Shown here piece by piece: positions 1 through 8,290 of a stretch of 64,000 nt of DNA (positions are counted from its first letter, which is position 1; each line of letters begins with the position of its first letter). Source of the stretch: Elusimicrobia bacterium CG_4_9_14_3_um_filter_62_55 (GTDB taxonomy: Bacteria; Elusimicrobiota; Elusimicrobia; UBA1565); NCBI GenBank assembly GCA_002790095.1, contig PFUL01000088.1:1-64000 (forward strand), written 5' to 3'. Both the position numbers and the translations under genes were made by a program. Below the pieces are notes generated by a model that was not told the DNA's origin, ran no database searches, and saw nothing but the letters and a program-made list of their open reading frames with translations.

Positions 1-2404
1 CGTAATCGTCCCGCGAGAAGCCGAAGAGCATCTGCGTGAGGTCGTTCGTCCCGAACGAGAAGAACTCCGCGGTCTCGGCGATTTCGCCGGCGACCAGCGC
101 CGCCCGTGGAACCTCGATCATCGTCCCGACCTTGAACGCGCCCTTACGCTTTCCGGTCGCGGTCTCGGCCGCGTCGCGGATCAGCGCCTCCTGGTTGCGA
201 AGCTCCGCCGCGGTGCCTACGAGCGGAATCATGATTTCCGGATAGGTCTTGACCCCCTCCTTTCGCAATTCCTCCGCGGCTGCGAGAATCGCTCGGCCCT
301 GCATCTCGGTAATCTCCGGGTGGGTGATTCCGAGCCGGCAGCCCCGGTGCCCGAGCATCGGATTGATCTCCTTCAGCCGGCGGCTGGCGTCCCAAACGAC
401 CTTCGGATCGAGGCCGGCCGCGCGTGCCCGTTTCTCGGCCTCCTCGTTGTCGTGCGGCAAAAACTCATGCAGCGGCGGGTCAAGCGTCCGAATCGTGACC
501 GGCAGATCGTGCATCGCCTTCAGGATCACTTTGAAGTCGTCTTTCTGCATCGGGTAAAGCGCGTCCAGGGCCTTGCGTCGCTCCTGCGGGCTTTGCGCGA
601 CGATCATCGCGAGCACCTGGGGGATCCGTGCGTCTCCAAAGAACATGTGTTCCGTCCGCGCGAGGCCGATTCCCTCCGCGCCGAGCGCGCGAGCGATCCT
701 CGCCTCCTCCGGCCGATCGGCGTTGGCGCGGACGCCCAACCGCCGCGCATCGTCGGCCCACTTCATGAGTTCCGAATAGTAGCGGTAGGTTTGAGACGAC
801 TGCGGCGGCAATTCCCCAAGAAGGACGCGCAGCACTTCGGAGGGACAGGTCTTCACCTCATCTTCGATGACCTCTCCCGTGAATCCGTCGAGGGAAAGGT
901 AATCGCCTTCGCTGAAAGATTTCCCGGAGATGCTCACCGTGCCGTCCCGAAGCGAAACAGCCCCGCAGCCCACCACGCAGACCTTTCCCATTCCGCGGCC
1001 GACGACCGCGGCGTGACTGGTCAATCCGCCGGTCGCGGTCAAAATCCCCTCGGCCGCCATCATGCCCTTGATGTCGTCGGGGTTGGTCTCATTTCGCACA
1101 AGAAGCACCGGTCCCCGCGCGGCGGCCTCTTCGGCCGCTTCGGCCGTGAAGAAAATGCGTCCGCTCGCCGCCCCAGGACCCGCCGGCAGACCCTTCGCCA
1201 ACACATGATGACCTTTGCGCGCCTGTTCATCGAACACGGGCTTGAGCAGTTGATCGAGGGCTTCCGGCTTGACGCGCAACAGCGCCTCGTCCTTTGTGAT
1301 CAGCTTCTCCTTCACCATGTCTACGGCCGTGCGCAGCGCGGCGAGGGCGGTACGCTTGGCGACGCGCGTCTGAAGCACGTACAAAGTCCCCTTCTCGACG
1401 GTAAACTCGAAGTCCTGGGCGTCCCGATACTGCTTTTCGAGCCGCTTCGTGATGAGGATCAGTTCCCGATTCGCCTTCGGATGCGTTTCCGCCAGCTTCG
1501 AAATCGGCAGCGGAGTCCGAATGCCGGCGACTACGTCCTCCCCCTGGGCATTGGGCAAATACTCGCCGTAGAATATTTTTTCGCCGGTCCCCGGATCCCG
1601 CGTAAATCCCACCCCGGTCCCGGATTCCTCCCCCATGTTGCCGAACACCATTTTCTGCACGTTGCAGGCGGTCCCGAGCTTGTCGGAGATGTTGTTCGCT
1701 TTCCTGTAAGCGAACGCGCGCGGGTTCTTCCACGAACGGAACACCGCTTCGACGGCCGCGATCAGTTGCCCCCGGGGGTCTTGAGGAAATTCGTCTTTTA
1801 CCATCACGCGATACGCGTCTTTGTATCGCTCGACGACGCGCTCCAGTGATTCTTCATTCAACTCCCGGTCCGAATGGACGCTGACGCGATGCACCTCCGC
1901 CTCCAAAATCTCCTCGAAGCGCTCCTTCCCCGTTCCCTTCACCACGTCCGAGAACATCTGGATGAAGCGGCGGTAGCTGTCGAGCGCGAAGCGGCGATCA
2001 CCGGTCAGCGCCGCGAGTCCTTCGACGCATTCGTCGTTGAGGCCAAGGTTCAGAATCGTATCCATCATCCCGGGCATGGAAAATTTCGCGCCGGAGCGCA
2101 CCGAGACCAGAAGCGGGGATTTGGGATCGCCGAGGCGTCGTCCGGAAGCGTCTTCCAGAGCCTTCAACGCTTGATCGAATTGAGGCCGCAGCCGGGGGAC
2201 CGCCTTAAACAGCGCGGCGTCGCTCGAGAAGTAATAGCTGCGGCACGCATCGGTCGTAATCGTAAAACCGGGGGGCACCGGGGCGCCGGAGCGGCACATC
2301 CCCGCCAAGGCGGCTCCTTTGCCGCCCAGCAGATCCTTCATGTCCGAACGGCCCTCGGTCTTGGAATCTCCAAACGAATAAACGAGTTTCACATTGGCAG
2401 CCAT
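1..2404 (-). CDS. ppdK: pyruvate, phosphate dikinase (partial, cut by left window edge)
   Basis: Interconverts pyruvate, ATP and phosphate with phosphoenolpyruvate, AMP and pyrophosphate in the cytoplasm, linking glycolysis and gluconeogenesis. About 801 residues are visible of a family length near 880, so only the C-terminal end is missing. The N-terminus reads MAANVKLVYSFGDSK and is followed by the ATP-grasp stretch DLLGGKGAALAGM. The phosphohistidine domain is clear from GGLTSHAAVVGRGMGKV, where the His is the swivelling phosphocarrier. The PEP-binding TIM barrel follows with RTEHMFF and TLDPPLHEFLPH, and the frame runs open to base 1. The ATG at 2404 has a strong GGAGG site just upstream. 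It is divergent from the sigma factor gene. A plain PEP synthase is less likely because the order of motifs is that of PPDK. Confidence 0.95.
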   Translation of the reverse strand, partial: MAANVKLVYSFGDSKTEGRSDMKDLLGGKGAALAGMCRSGAPVPPGFTITTDACRSYYFSSDAALFKAVPRLRPQFDQALKALEDASGRRLGDPKSPLLVSVRSGAKFSMPGMMDTILNLGLNDECVEGLAALTGDRRFALDSYRRFIQMFSDVVKGTGKERFEEILEAEVHRVSVHSDRELNEESLERVVERYKDAYRVMVKDEFPQDPRGQLIAAVEAVFRSWKNPRAFAYRKANNISDKLGTACNVQKMVFGNMGEESGTGVGFTRDPGTGEKIFYGEYLPNAQGEDVVAGIRTPLPISKLAETHPKANRELILITKRLEKQYRDAQDFEFTVEKGTLYVLQTRVAKRTALAALRTAVDMVKEKLITKDEALLRVKPEALDQLLKPVFDEQARKGHHVLAKGLPAGPGAASGRIFFTAEAAEEAAARGPVLLVRNETNPDDIKGMMAAEGILTATGGLTSHAAVVGRGMGKVCVVGCGAVSLRDGTVSISGKSFSEGDYLSLDGFTGEVIEDEVKTCPSEVLRVLLGELPPQSSQTYRYYSELMKWADDARRLGVRANADRPEEARIARALGAEGIGLARTEHMFFGDARIPQVLAMIVAQSPQERRKALDALYPMQKDDFKVILKAMHDLPVTIRTLDPPLHEFLPHDNEEAEKRARAAGLDPKVVWDASRRLKEINPMLGHRGCRLGITHPEITEMQGRAILAAAEELRKEGVKTYPEIMIPLVGTAAELRNQEALIRDAAETATGKRKGAFKVGTMIEVPRAALVAGEIAETAEFFSFGTNDLTQMLFGFSRDDY

Positions 2405-2511
2405 AAATCCTCCGATACTCCGGGCGGAGCAACGCCTCTACCAACTAAATGCCTTTTAAATGCTGCACTATTCAAGAGGGAACTTTGAGCCCGGGAGCGT
2501 GTCCAAGGAAG

Positions 2512-3705
2512 ATGCGCGAATACAACACTTCCCGTTTCTTCGACCTATTAGACCACCGGCCGCTGCTCAATTCCACGGAAGAGGTGCGTCTCGCGCGAAG
2601 CCTGGCCTCCGGACGGCGGCGCTGGAAGACCTTGGTGCTCTCTTCCCCGGAGGCCATGCGGGAAATGCTGCGCTGGCGCACGCCTCTTGCCGACGGCCGC
2701 CTCCCCGCGAAGAAACTGATGCCTCGGGGGAAAACGACTCAGCGGCAGCTCCAGCAAATGGAGAAGCGATTCGCAGCCGCGGCGGCCTTGGTCGAAAAAG
2801 ATCTCGACCGGATCGCGGCTCTTAAGAAGCGGCCGACCGGTCGGGAGCGCGATCGCGATATCAAGAACCTCCGAGCGAAAATGCTGAAAACCGCCGCGGC
2901 GCTTGGCCTCAGCGACGCCCGGATGAAGCGTCTCGCCGAGGCGGCCCGGAGGAGAAACGCGAGTCTGCGCAAGGTCGAGGACCGGATCCGGCGCGACGAA
3001 CACGCCTTGGTCGAATCGAATTTACGACTCGTCGTTTCGATCGCCCGTCGACAGCTCGTCCCCGGATTCGACCTCTTCGATCTCATTCAGGAGGGAACGC
3101 TGGGACTGCTGCGCGTGGCGGAAAAATTCGATCCGGAGCGGGGCTGCCGGTTTTCCACGTACGCGACCTGGTGGATCCGTCAATCCATCCGCCGCGCCAT
3201 TCAAGAACAGGAACGCAGCGTACGGCTTCCGGCGCACATACGGGACCTGGTGCAGCGCGTGGGGAAGGCGGTTGAGCGGCATTGGCAAAAGCACGGGCGC
3301 GCCCCGCGGGTCGGAGAACTCGCGCGCACCCTGCGAATTCCAGCCGTGAAGATCGATGCCGCCCTCGAAGCGATGCGCGATCCCGTTCCCTTCGATTCCG
3401 CGCCGGCGACCGACGAGGGGCTTCCGCTCGAACAACGCCTGGCGGACCGCTCCGACGCGCCGCACGACCGCTCGATCTTCGAAAATCTCCGTCACCGCGA
3501 ACTCGATCGGGCACTCGAATCCTTGCCGGAGCGCTCGGCTGAATGCGTCCGCATGCGCTTCGGTCTCGACGGGAGGCCGGAACACACTCTCTCGCAGATC
3601 GGCCGCCGCTTCTCGATTACGCGGGAACGCGTGCGCCAGATTCTCGAAGATTCCTTCGAGACAATGCGCCTGCGCCCCCCCCTCGAAGACTACTACGAGG
3701 CATGA
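2512..3705 (+). CDS. RNA polymerase sigma-70 family factor (RpoD/SigA-like)
   Basis: Directs RNA polymerase to promoters. Region 1.2-like sequence ([14 protein letters not shown]) lies at the N-terminus. A poorly conserved, basic, helical stretch covers about residues 50-160. Region 2 starts near residue 164 with [31 protein letters not shown] and [13 protein letters not shown]. Regions 3 and 4 follow, ending with [16 protein letters not shown] and [11 protein letters not shown] around residues 335-383. The frame is open further upstream to 2449, but ATG 2512 is preceded by AAGGAAG and begins immediately before region 1.2, so it is preferred (397 aa). It could be the primary sigma factor or a group 2 paralogue. 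The absence of a clear acidic region 1.1 favours group 2, but this is not decisive. Confidence 0.93.
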   Translation: MREYNTSRFFDLLDHRPLLNSTEEVRLARSLASGRRRWKTLVLSSPEAMREMLRWRTPLADGRLPAKKLMPRGKTTQRQLQQMEKRFAAAAALVEKDLDRIAALKKRPTGRERDRDIKNLRAKMLKTAAALGLSDARMKRLAEAARRRNASLRKVEDRIRRDEHALVESNLRLVVSIARRQLVPGFDLFDLIQEGTLGLLRVAEKFDPERGCRFSTYATWWIRQSIRRAIQEQERSVRLPAHIRDLVQRVGKAVERHWQKHGRAPRVGELARTLRIPAVKIDAALEAMRDPVPFDSAPATDEGLPLEQRLADRSDAPHDRSIFENLRHRELDRALESLPERSAECVRMRFGLDGRPEHTLSQIGRRFSITRERVRQILEDSFETMRLRPPLEDYYEA

Positions 3706-3709
3706 GTAC

Positions 3710-3724
3710 AGGGACCTGGTCCCT
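3710..3724. repeat. short perfect palindrome AGGGACCTGGTCCCT
   Basis: Seven-base arms flank a single central T in the 20-bp gap between the convergent sigma factor and cytochrome genes. It has no T-tract, so it is not a classical terminator. It resembles other GGG(A/G)CC- or GGGGTC-armed palindromes at gene ends in this window (18563, 37594) and may be a REP-like element. Confidence 0.45.
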
Positions 3725-3725
3725 A

Positions 3726-4235
3726 CTATTGTTCGCGGGCGGCTGCGGTTTTCCTGTCTTGAGCGGCGCGGAAGCGCTTGCGCTCGGCTTGCACTTCAAC
3801 GAAAAGCGCGTCGAGTTCCTCTACCGTCTTATTGAACTCGCCCGCGCGTTCGATCTTGCGGACCTTGGAATCGTATTCCAGGAAGTCGAGTATCCTCTTG
3901 GCGTCGGAGGCGGCGAAGTCCGTCCACCAGCCGTAAACGACGGTCTTGCCGTGCATGCGGCGCATGAGGCGATCCCAATCGTCGCGCTTGACGACGCGGC
4001 TGTTGATCGGACGCGCGAGGGTGTGGCATTGCGCGCAGACGAGACGGAAGACCCGGTAGTTCGTCTGCTGCTGCTCCGGATACCCCTCTACGTTGACGAA
4101 GTCCGCGCCGAGGTCCCCGGGCTTTTGGGCCGCGAGTTGGGTGAGGGAAAACGTCGAAACCGGTTCCGGCTCCGGAGCGGGATGGCAGGCGGCGGCAATA
4201 ACGGCGAACGACACGATCGCGATCGTTTTTTTCAT
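3726..4235 (-). CDS. c-type cytochrome lipoprotein
   Basis: Probable periplasmic, membrane-anchored haem protein of 169 aa. A short hydrophobic leader ends in the lipobox-like AVIAAAC with Cys17, followed by a Pro/Glu-rich linker. One haem-binding motif CAQCH is at residues 67-71, and downstream Met residues (RLMRRMHGK) are candidate axial ligands. There is only one CXXCH, so it should carry a single covalent haem. Its ATG overlaps the stop of the upstream glutamyl-tRNA reductase gene by 4 nt, so the two are translationally coupled. It is the last gene of a five-gene operon devoted to haem or iron proteins. The redox partner cannot be read from sequence. Confidence 0.85.
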   Translation of the reverse strand: MKKTIAIVSFAVIAAACHPAPEPEPVSTFSLTQLAAQKPGDLGADFVNVEGYPEQQQTNYRVFRLVCAQCHTLARPINSRVVKRDDWDRLMRRMHGKTVVYGWWTDFAASDAKRILDFLEYDSKVRKIERAGEFNKTVEELDALFVEVQAERKRFRAAQDRKTAAAREQ

Positions 4236-5254
4236 CGGTTCCCCTCCACGGCGCAGAGGACCGCGGGGCCGGACCCGATTCTAACCCAGCAGTCGGCCGC
4301 CGCGCTCTCGAGCAGACGGAAAGCCGGGGCTGCGAACTTCAAGCGCTCGTCGCGCTGACGCTCCACCATCCGCTTCAAATCGTCCAAATCGTACAAGTAG
4401 ACGCCCTCGACCTCCGCCGCGTCCGCGGCCACGTTGCGCGGCAACCCCAGGTCGATCACGAACAGGGGGCGTCCTCCGCGCGCAGCGACGGCGCGCGCGG
4501 CTCCCGCGCGGTCGAGCAGCGGCCGACTCGCTCCGGTCGAGAACACCGCGACGTCGGCGTTCGCGAGCGTGTCCAGGACGCCGTCGAAGTCCACCACCGT
4601 CCCTCCCAACTCCGCCGCGAGGGCTTCGGCCTTTCCCCGGGTTCGGTTGGCCACGGAGATGCGGCGGACGCCTTTGGCGCTGAGGTGCCGTACCGTTGAA
4701 CGGGCCATCGCGCCCGCGCCCAAGACCAGCACGCTCAACCGCCCTTCGTCGCCGAAAATCTTGCGCGCCAAAAGCGCCGCGGCGCCCCCGATCGATCGGA
4801 ATCCAAACGCCAAAGAGGTCTCCCGGCGGATTCGCTTCGCCGCTTCAAGCGACTTCTGAAAGAGGATATGAAGGGTACGGCCCGCGGTGCCGACCGCCAC
4901 GGCTTCGGAGTAGGCCGCGCGGACCTGCGCCAGGATTTCCGTTTCCCCGACGATCCAGGAATCAAGACCCGATGCGACGCGGATCAGATGCCGGGCGGCG
5001 TCCCGCCGATGCCGGAGATAGAGGTAAGGGGACAGATCCCGCCCGGCCGCCTCCTCGAAGACGCGAATCGCCGCTTGGGGATCACCGCCGACGCCGTAAA
5101 GTTCGAAGCGGCTGCAGGTCGCCAAGAGAGCCGCTTCACTTAAACCCAGGAGTTCGCGCAAGGCGCCAACGTCCCGGATCCCTTTCGCCAATGCTTCGCG
5201 CACGGCGACAGGCGCCGTCAAATGACTCAACCCGACGACCCATAGACCGCTCAT
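4232..5254 (-). CDS. hemA: glutamyl-tRNA reductase, short form
   Basis: Reduces glutamyl-tRNA(Glu) to glutamate-1-semialdehyde, the first committed step of C5 tetrapyrrole synthesis. The catalytic Cys is residue 47 in ATCSRFELYG. The Rossmann NADPH-binding segment VLVLGAGAMARSTVRHL is near residue 175. The protein is only 340 aa, against about 410-450 for the family. It stops shortly after the YLYDLDDL segment and so lacks most of the C-terminal helical dimerisation domain. It overlaps the upstream hemerythrin gene and the downstream cytochrome gene by 4 nt each. Catalytic identity is secure. Whether it is the housekeeping enzyme or a specialised paralogue is unknown, because no other haem biosynthesis gene is in the window. 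Confidence 0.92.
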   Translation of the reverse strand: MSGLWVVGLSHLTAPVAVREALAKGIRDVGALRELLGLSEAALLATCSRFELYGVGGDPQAAIRVFEEAAGRDLSPYLYLRHRRDAARHLIRVASGLDSWIVGETEILAQVRAAYSEAVAVGTAGRTLHILFQKSLEAAKRIRRETSLAFGFRSIGGAAALLARKIFGDEGRLSVLVLGAGAMARSTVRHLSAKGVRRISVANRTRGKAEALAAELGGTVVDFDGVLDTLANADVAVFSTGASRPLLDRAGAARAVAARGGRPLFVIDLGLPRNVAADAAEVEGVYLYDLDDLKRMVERQRDERLKFAAPAFRLLESAAADCWVRIGSGPAVLCAVEGNR

Positions 5255-5742
5255 GACGGCGTCCCCCCATAGGCGTGCTCGAAGGCCTCCGCCGTCTGCG
5301 CGCGGCCGGCCTCGCCGAGACGCTCCTGCGCGTCCAACGGGAGAATCTCCTCAACCAAGGGAAACAGCGTCCGCTCTTCCTGCTCCAAATGTTCCTCCAG
5401 CACCGCAATAAAATCGCTGGTGGCCACCAGTCGCCTGAGCCGCGCTTCGGGCGCCTGCAAGGACTCGAGGAGCTCGCCGATGTGATGGTGCACCGTTTCG
5501 TGTTCTTTGTCGAAATAGTCCAGAACTTCACCCGAAACCGGCTTTTCGGACGAGGAGAGCGCGGGAAAAAGCAGGTCATGCTCCACCTCCTCATGCGCGG
5601 CGAGAAGGGGCAAGAGATGTCGGAGGGAGCGATCCAAGCCGGCGTGCCCTTCCGTTCCATCCTTCTTAAGAGAATCCCGCATGGCCCGCAATGTTCTTCG
5701 GAAGGACTCGTGCTGCCGCCGGAGAAGTTCGGTGATGGTCAT
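5251..5742 (-). CDS. hemerythrin-domain (HHE) protein
   Basis: Probable cytoplasmic non-haem di-iron four-helix protein that binds O2, NO or iron. The 163-aa product shows the expected spaced ligands: HESFRR near the start, HEEVEHDLLFP, HHHIGEL, and HLEQEERTLFPLVEE near the C-terminus. An upstream in-frame extension exists but overlaps the preceding gene. ATG 5742 lies 11 nt after the stop of the radical SAM gene and begins directly with the helical domain, so it is chosen. It is one of two hemerythrin genes flanking the radical SAM gene in the same operon. Its function (NO protection, iron handling or signalling) is inference. Confidence 0.85.
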   Translation of the reverse strand: MTITELLRRQHESFRRTLRAMRDSLKKDGTEGHAGLDRSLRHLLPLLAAHEEVEHDLLFPALSSSEKPVSGEVLDYFDKEHETVHHHIGELLESLQAPEARLRRLVATSDFIAVLEEHLEQEERTLFPLVEEILPLDAQERLGEAGRAQTAEAFEHAYGGTPS

Positions 5743-5753
5743 GCGATTACTCG

Positions 5754-6845
5754 CTAAGCAACGGTATTTCCCTTTGGAACATAGGAACAGGACGGATCGG
5801 GTCCGAAGGGACTCCCCGTCATGGCAAAGGCCCTGGCACGCGAGCCGCCGCAAATCCAATTGTACTCACAGCGACCGCACTTTCCCTGAAGCTTTTCAGG
5901 ATCCCGCAAATCCTTGAACAGCGACGCCTCCCGGTAAATTTCCGACATCGGCCGCTTTTGGACATTCCCCGCTGACACCGGAAGAAATCCCGAGGGATAC
6001 GCGTCTCCCTGAAAATCGACGAACGCGAATCCTTTTCCCGCGTTAACGGCCGGAGATTTTTTCATCTCCCCATCGGCGAGCGATTGGAATCGGTAGAGTT
6101 GCTGCGCTTCGGTCAATTTCACATGGAAGCCCGACTCCTTGCGGACCTCTTCGAGGCGCGCGAAAACGCGCTCGAAGTCTTTGGCCGAGATGCCCTTCAT
6201 ATTGGCCCCGCGTCCGGTCGGGATCAGGAAGAAGACTTCCCAAAATACGATGTTCTTCTCCTTCACGAACGCGATCATATCCTCCAGATAGGGAAGGTTC
6301 CATTCCGCGAAACAGGTATTGATTTGAACCGGGATTCCCGCCTTATGCGCCCCCTCAATGCCCTTGACGGTTTTTTCGAACGCGCCCGGAACCCCGCGGA
6401 AATGGTCGTGGGGACCGGCGACCGGAGCGTCGACGCTGAACGCGACTTGATCGCATCCCGCGCGCTTGATCGACGCGAGGCGCTCGTCGGTAAGGTTCTC
6501 GGTCGCGGCGGGAATAGTTCCCATGCGCAGGCCGATTCTCTTCCCGTAGGCGATCAGATCCTCGAGATCCGGACGGTTGAACGGATCTCCGCCGGAAAGA
6601 ATGCAAATCGGAGTCCCCATCCCCGCAATGTCGTCTAGGAGAGTCTTCCCTTCGTCCGTCGTCAATTCGCGCGGATCACGCCCGAGTTGCGCGGCCGCCC
6701 GGCAATGACTGCAGGCCAGTCCGCAGGAACGGGTGATTTCCCAAATCACCAAGAGCGGGCATTTGTTGTAGTCGACCGAGTCGATCTTCGGCCGACCGAT
6801 GCCTTTTGGATGGACGCCCGGGATGCCCGTTGGATGACCGCTCAT
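5754..6845 (-). CDS. radical SAM/SPASM protein, AhbD/NirJ-like
   Basis: A 363-aa radical SAM enzyme. The 4Fe-4S motif CGLACSHC supplies Cys41, 45 and 48. It sits after WEITRS, the usual lead-in in haem-modifying radical SAM enzymes such as NirJ and AhbD. LSGGDPFNRPD is the GGE-like motif. A C-terminal SPASM-type cluster is present as CGRCEYNWICGGSRARAF followed by PDPSC. The Cys usual in AhbD's CGGCRARA is Ser here. The gene overlaps the upstream hemerythrin by 4 nt and precedes another hemerythrin and hemA. Tetrapyrrole side-chain chemistry is therefore plausible, but the substrate is not shown. The uncharacterised TIGR04053-type relatives are the closest match from memory. Confidence 0.88.
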   Translation of the reverse strand: MSGHPTGIPGVHPKGIGRPKIDSVDYNKCPLLVIWEITRSCGLACSHCRAAAQLGRDPRELTTDEGKTLLDDIAGMGTPICILSGGDPFNRPDLEDLIAYGKRIGLRMGTIPAATENLTDERLASIKRAGCDQVAFSVDAPVAGPHDHFRGVPGAFEKTVKGIEGAHKAGIPVQINTCFAEWNLPYLEDMIAFVKEKNIVFWEVFFLIPTGRGANMKGISAKDFERVFARLEEVRKESGFHVKLTEAQQLYRFQSLADGEMKKSPAVNAGKGFAFVDFQGDAYPSGFLPVSAGNVQKRPMSEIYREASLFKDLRDPEKLQGKCGRCEYNWICGGSRARAFAMTGSPFGPDPSCSYVPKGNTVA

Positions 6846-7288
6846 GACAACGCCTCCCGCAATTTGGGAAATAGAATCGTATCTTCCCTTCTGAAATGGT
6901 GATCCAACAGATTTCTAAATCGCCCCAATCGTTCCACCAACTCAACGACTTCGGTCGGCGACGCGCTGCCCGGGGACAAACCCTTCAAATCCGAACCGAC
7001 CGCATCCAGCTCAATCTCTATTTTCCGATGCTCGTCCAGGAAATACTCGGGGTGTCCGGTGCGCGGCGTTGCCCCCAGAGCGGCGTACACCGGGAGCAGG
7101 GATTCCTCTTCGAAACTCGAGTGCTGCCTGAGCGCCCGCGAGAAGGCAATGAAGGTCGACAACGCGCCGGAAGGATCTCCGGCCACGAGGGACTCGGAAA
7201 TACCCTTTAAACGAATCAATAAATCAGGGTGTTCCCCGGCATGCGCCTCAAGCGCTCGCAAGGAGAGTTTTGGAGAGGAATCTTTCAT
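6842..7288 (-). CDS. hemerythrin-domain (HHE) protein, operon leader gene
   Basis: First gene of the haem/hemerythrin operon, 148 aa. Hemerythrin-type ligands are visible: HAGEHPDLL near the start, HSSFEEESLLPVYAAL in the middle, HRKIEIEL, and HHFRREDTILFPKL at the C-terminus. This pattern predicts a di-iron four-helix bundle. An in-frame extension to 7381 would overlap the divergent alpha/beta hydrolase gene. ATG 7288 starts just before the domain and is preferred. The stop overlaps the start of the radical SAM gene by 4 nt. It is diverged from the second hemerythrin of the same operon, so this is not a recent tandem duplication. Confidence 0.83.
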   Translation of the reverse strand: MKDSSPKLSLRALEAHAGEHPDLLIRLKGISESLVAGDPSGALSTFIAFSRALRQHSSFEEESLLPVYAALGATPRTGHPEYFLDEHRKIEIELDAVGSDLKGLSPGSASPTEVVELVERLGRFRNLLDHHFRREDTILFPKLREALS

Positions 7289-7344
7289 GGCACTCTTTTT
7301 ATTAGCAACGAAATTGCCGATACTCACGCCCGGAGTTCTCGTTC

Positions 7345-8244
7345 TTGCGGTGCCGGCCCCGTCTTGACCCCGCCCTCGCAAAGCGGTCCAATGTCCGCGT
7401 GACGAGCCCGGAAAGCATTTTCATAGAAGGCGACAGCACCCATCGCATCCACGTCGCCGATTGGGGCGGAACCGGTTCGCCGCTCCTGCTTCTGCACGGG
7501 ATGGGCGCCCACTCCCACTGGTGGGATCCCGTCGTTCCGGCGCTGACCGGCAGCTTCCGAGTCTACGCGATGGACCTTCGGGGACACGGCGAAAGCGATT
7601 GGGCGGAGCCCCCACGGTATTCGCTGCGCAACTATACGTGGGACATCGAACACGTTCGCCGCCATTTCGGTTGGAATTCCTTCCTGCTCGCCGGGCATTC
7701 GTTGGGCGCGCGCGTCAGTCTGCGCTACGCGCGTGAACATTCGGGACGCGTCGAGCGCCTGATGCTCCTTGATTTTCTCGCCGCGGTCCGGGAGGAAAAC
7801 GAAAATAAGTACGAGCTCAAAATGAAGCGTCGTCAGCCCACCTATGCCGATCGCGATCTGATGATCCGCCGCTTCCACCTTCAGCCTTCCGGAACCCGCG
7901 CCCCGCGCGAACTCCTGGACTCCATCGCTGCAAACAGCGTTCGGCAGCTCGAGAACGGCCGCTGGAGCTGGAAATTCGACTGGCGCGCGTTCTACATGGA
8001 GTATCCCGCGGTATGGGATGAAATCGCCGGGTTCGAATCCCCTTCCCTCGTGCTCCGGGGAGAAAAAAGCACGGTGATGCCCCGCAGCGCCTACGACAAA
8101 GTGCTCGACGCGCTTCCCAACGGAGTCGGCATAGAGATTCCCGGGGCGCACCATCACGTCACGCTGGACGCGCCGATGGCCGTCGCCCGCCATATGCTCG
8201 AATTCAGCCTTCCGTCTCTGGGCGCGGGCGGCTTTTCCTTTTAG
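7345..8244 (+). CDS. alpha/beta-fold hydrolase
   Basis: Cytoplasmic serine hydrolase of unknown substrate. The oxyanion-hole motif LLLLHGMG is followed by the nucleophile elbow AGHSLGARVSLR. The acid is likely in the LVLRGEKS region, and the catalytic His is in PGAHHHVTLDAP near the C-terminus, typical of epoxide hydrolase, haloperoxidase and esterase relatives. The TTG at 7345 has GGAG nine bases upstream. A GTG at 7399 would remove 18 basic residues and is a fair alternative. It ends just before a strong bidirectional terminator shared with the convergent flavoprotein gene. Confidence 0.82.
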   Translation: MRCRPRLDPALAKRSNVRVTSPESIFIEGDSTHRIHVADWGGTGSPLLLLHGMGAHSHWWDPVVPALTGSFRVYAMDLRGHGESDWAEPPRYSLRNYTWDIEHVRRHFGWNSFLLAGHSLGARVSLRYAREHSGRVERLMLLDFLAAVREENENKYELKMKRRQPTYADRDLMIRRFHLQPSGTRAPRELLDSIAANSVRQLENGRWSWKFDWRAFYMEYPAVWDEIAGFESPSLVLRGEKSTVMPRSAYDKVLDALPNGVGIEIPGAHHHVTLDAPMAVARHMLEFSLPSLGAGGFSF

Positions 8245-8246
8245 AC

Positions 8247-8285
8247 AAAAAACCCCGCGCGGGCGTACGCCTCGCGCGGGGTTTT
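8247..8285. terminator. bidirectional intrinsic terminator
   Basis: A G+C-rich inverted repeat (CCCCGCGCG ... CGCGCGGGG) is flanked by an A-run on the left and TTTTC on the right. It sits between two convergent stop codons and can act on both strands. Confidence 0.88.
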
Positions 8286-8290
8286 CTTAG

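Noticed and set aside
320-1849. 509-aa open frame on the plus strand
   Set aside because: Antisense shadow of pyruvate phosphate dikinase; Arg/His/Leu-rich composition and no domain.
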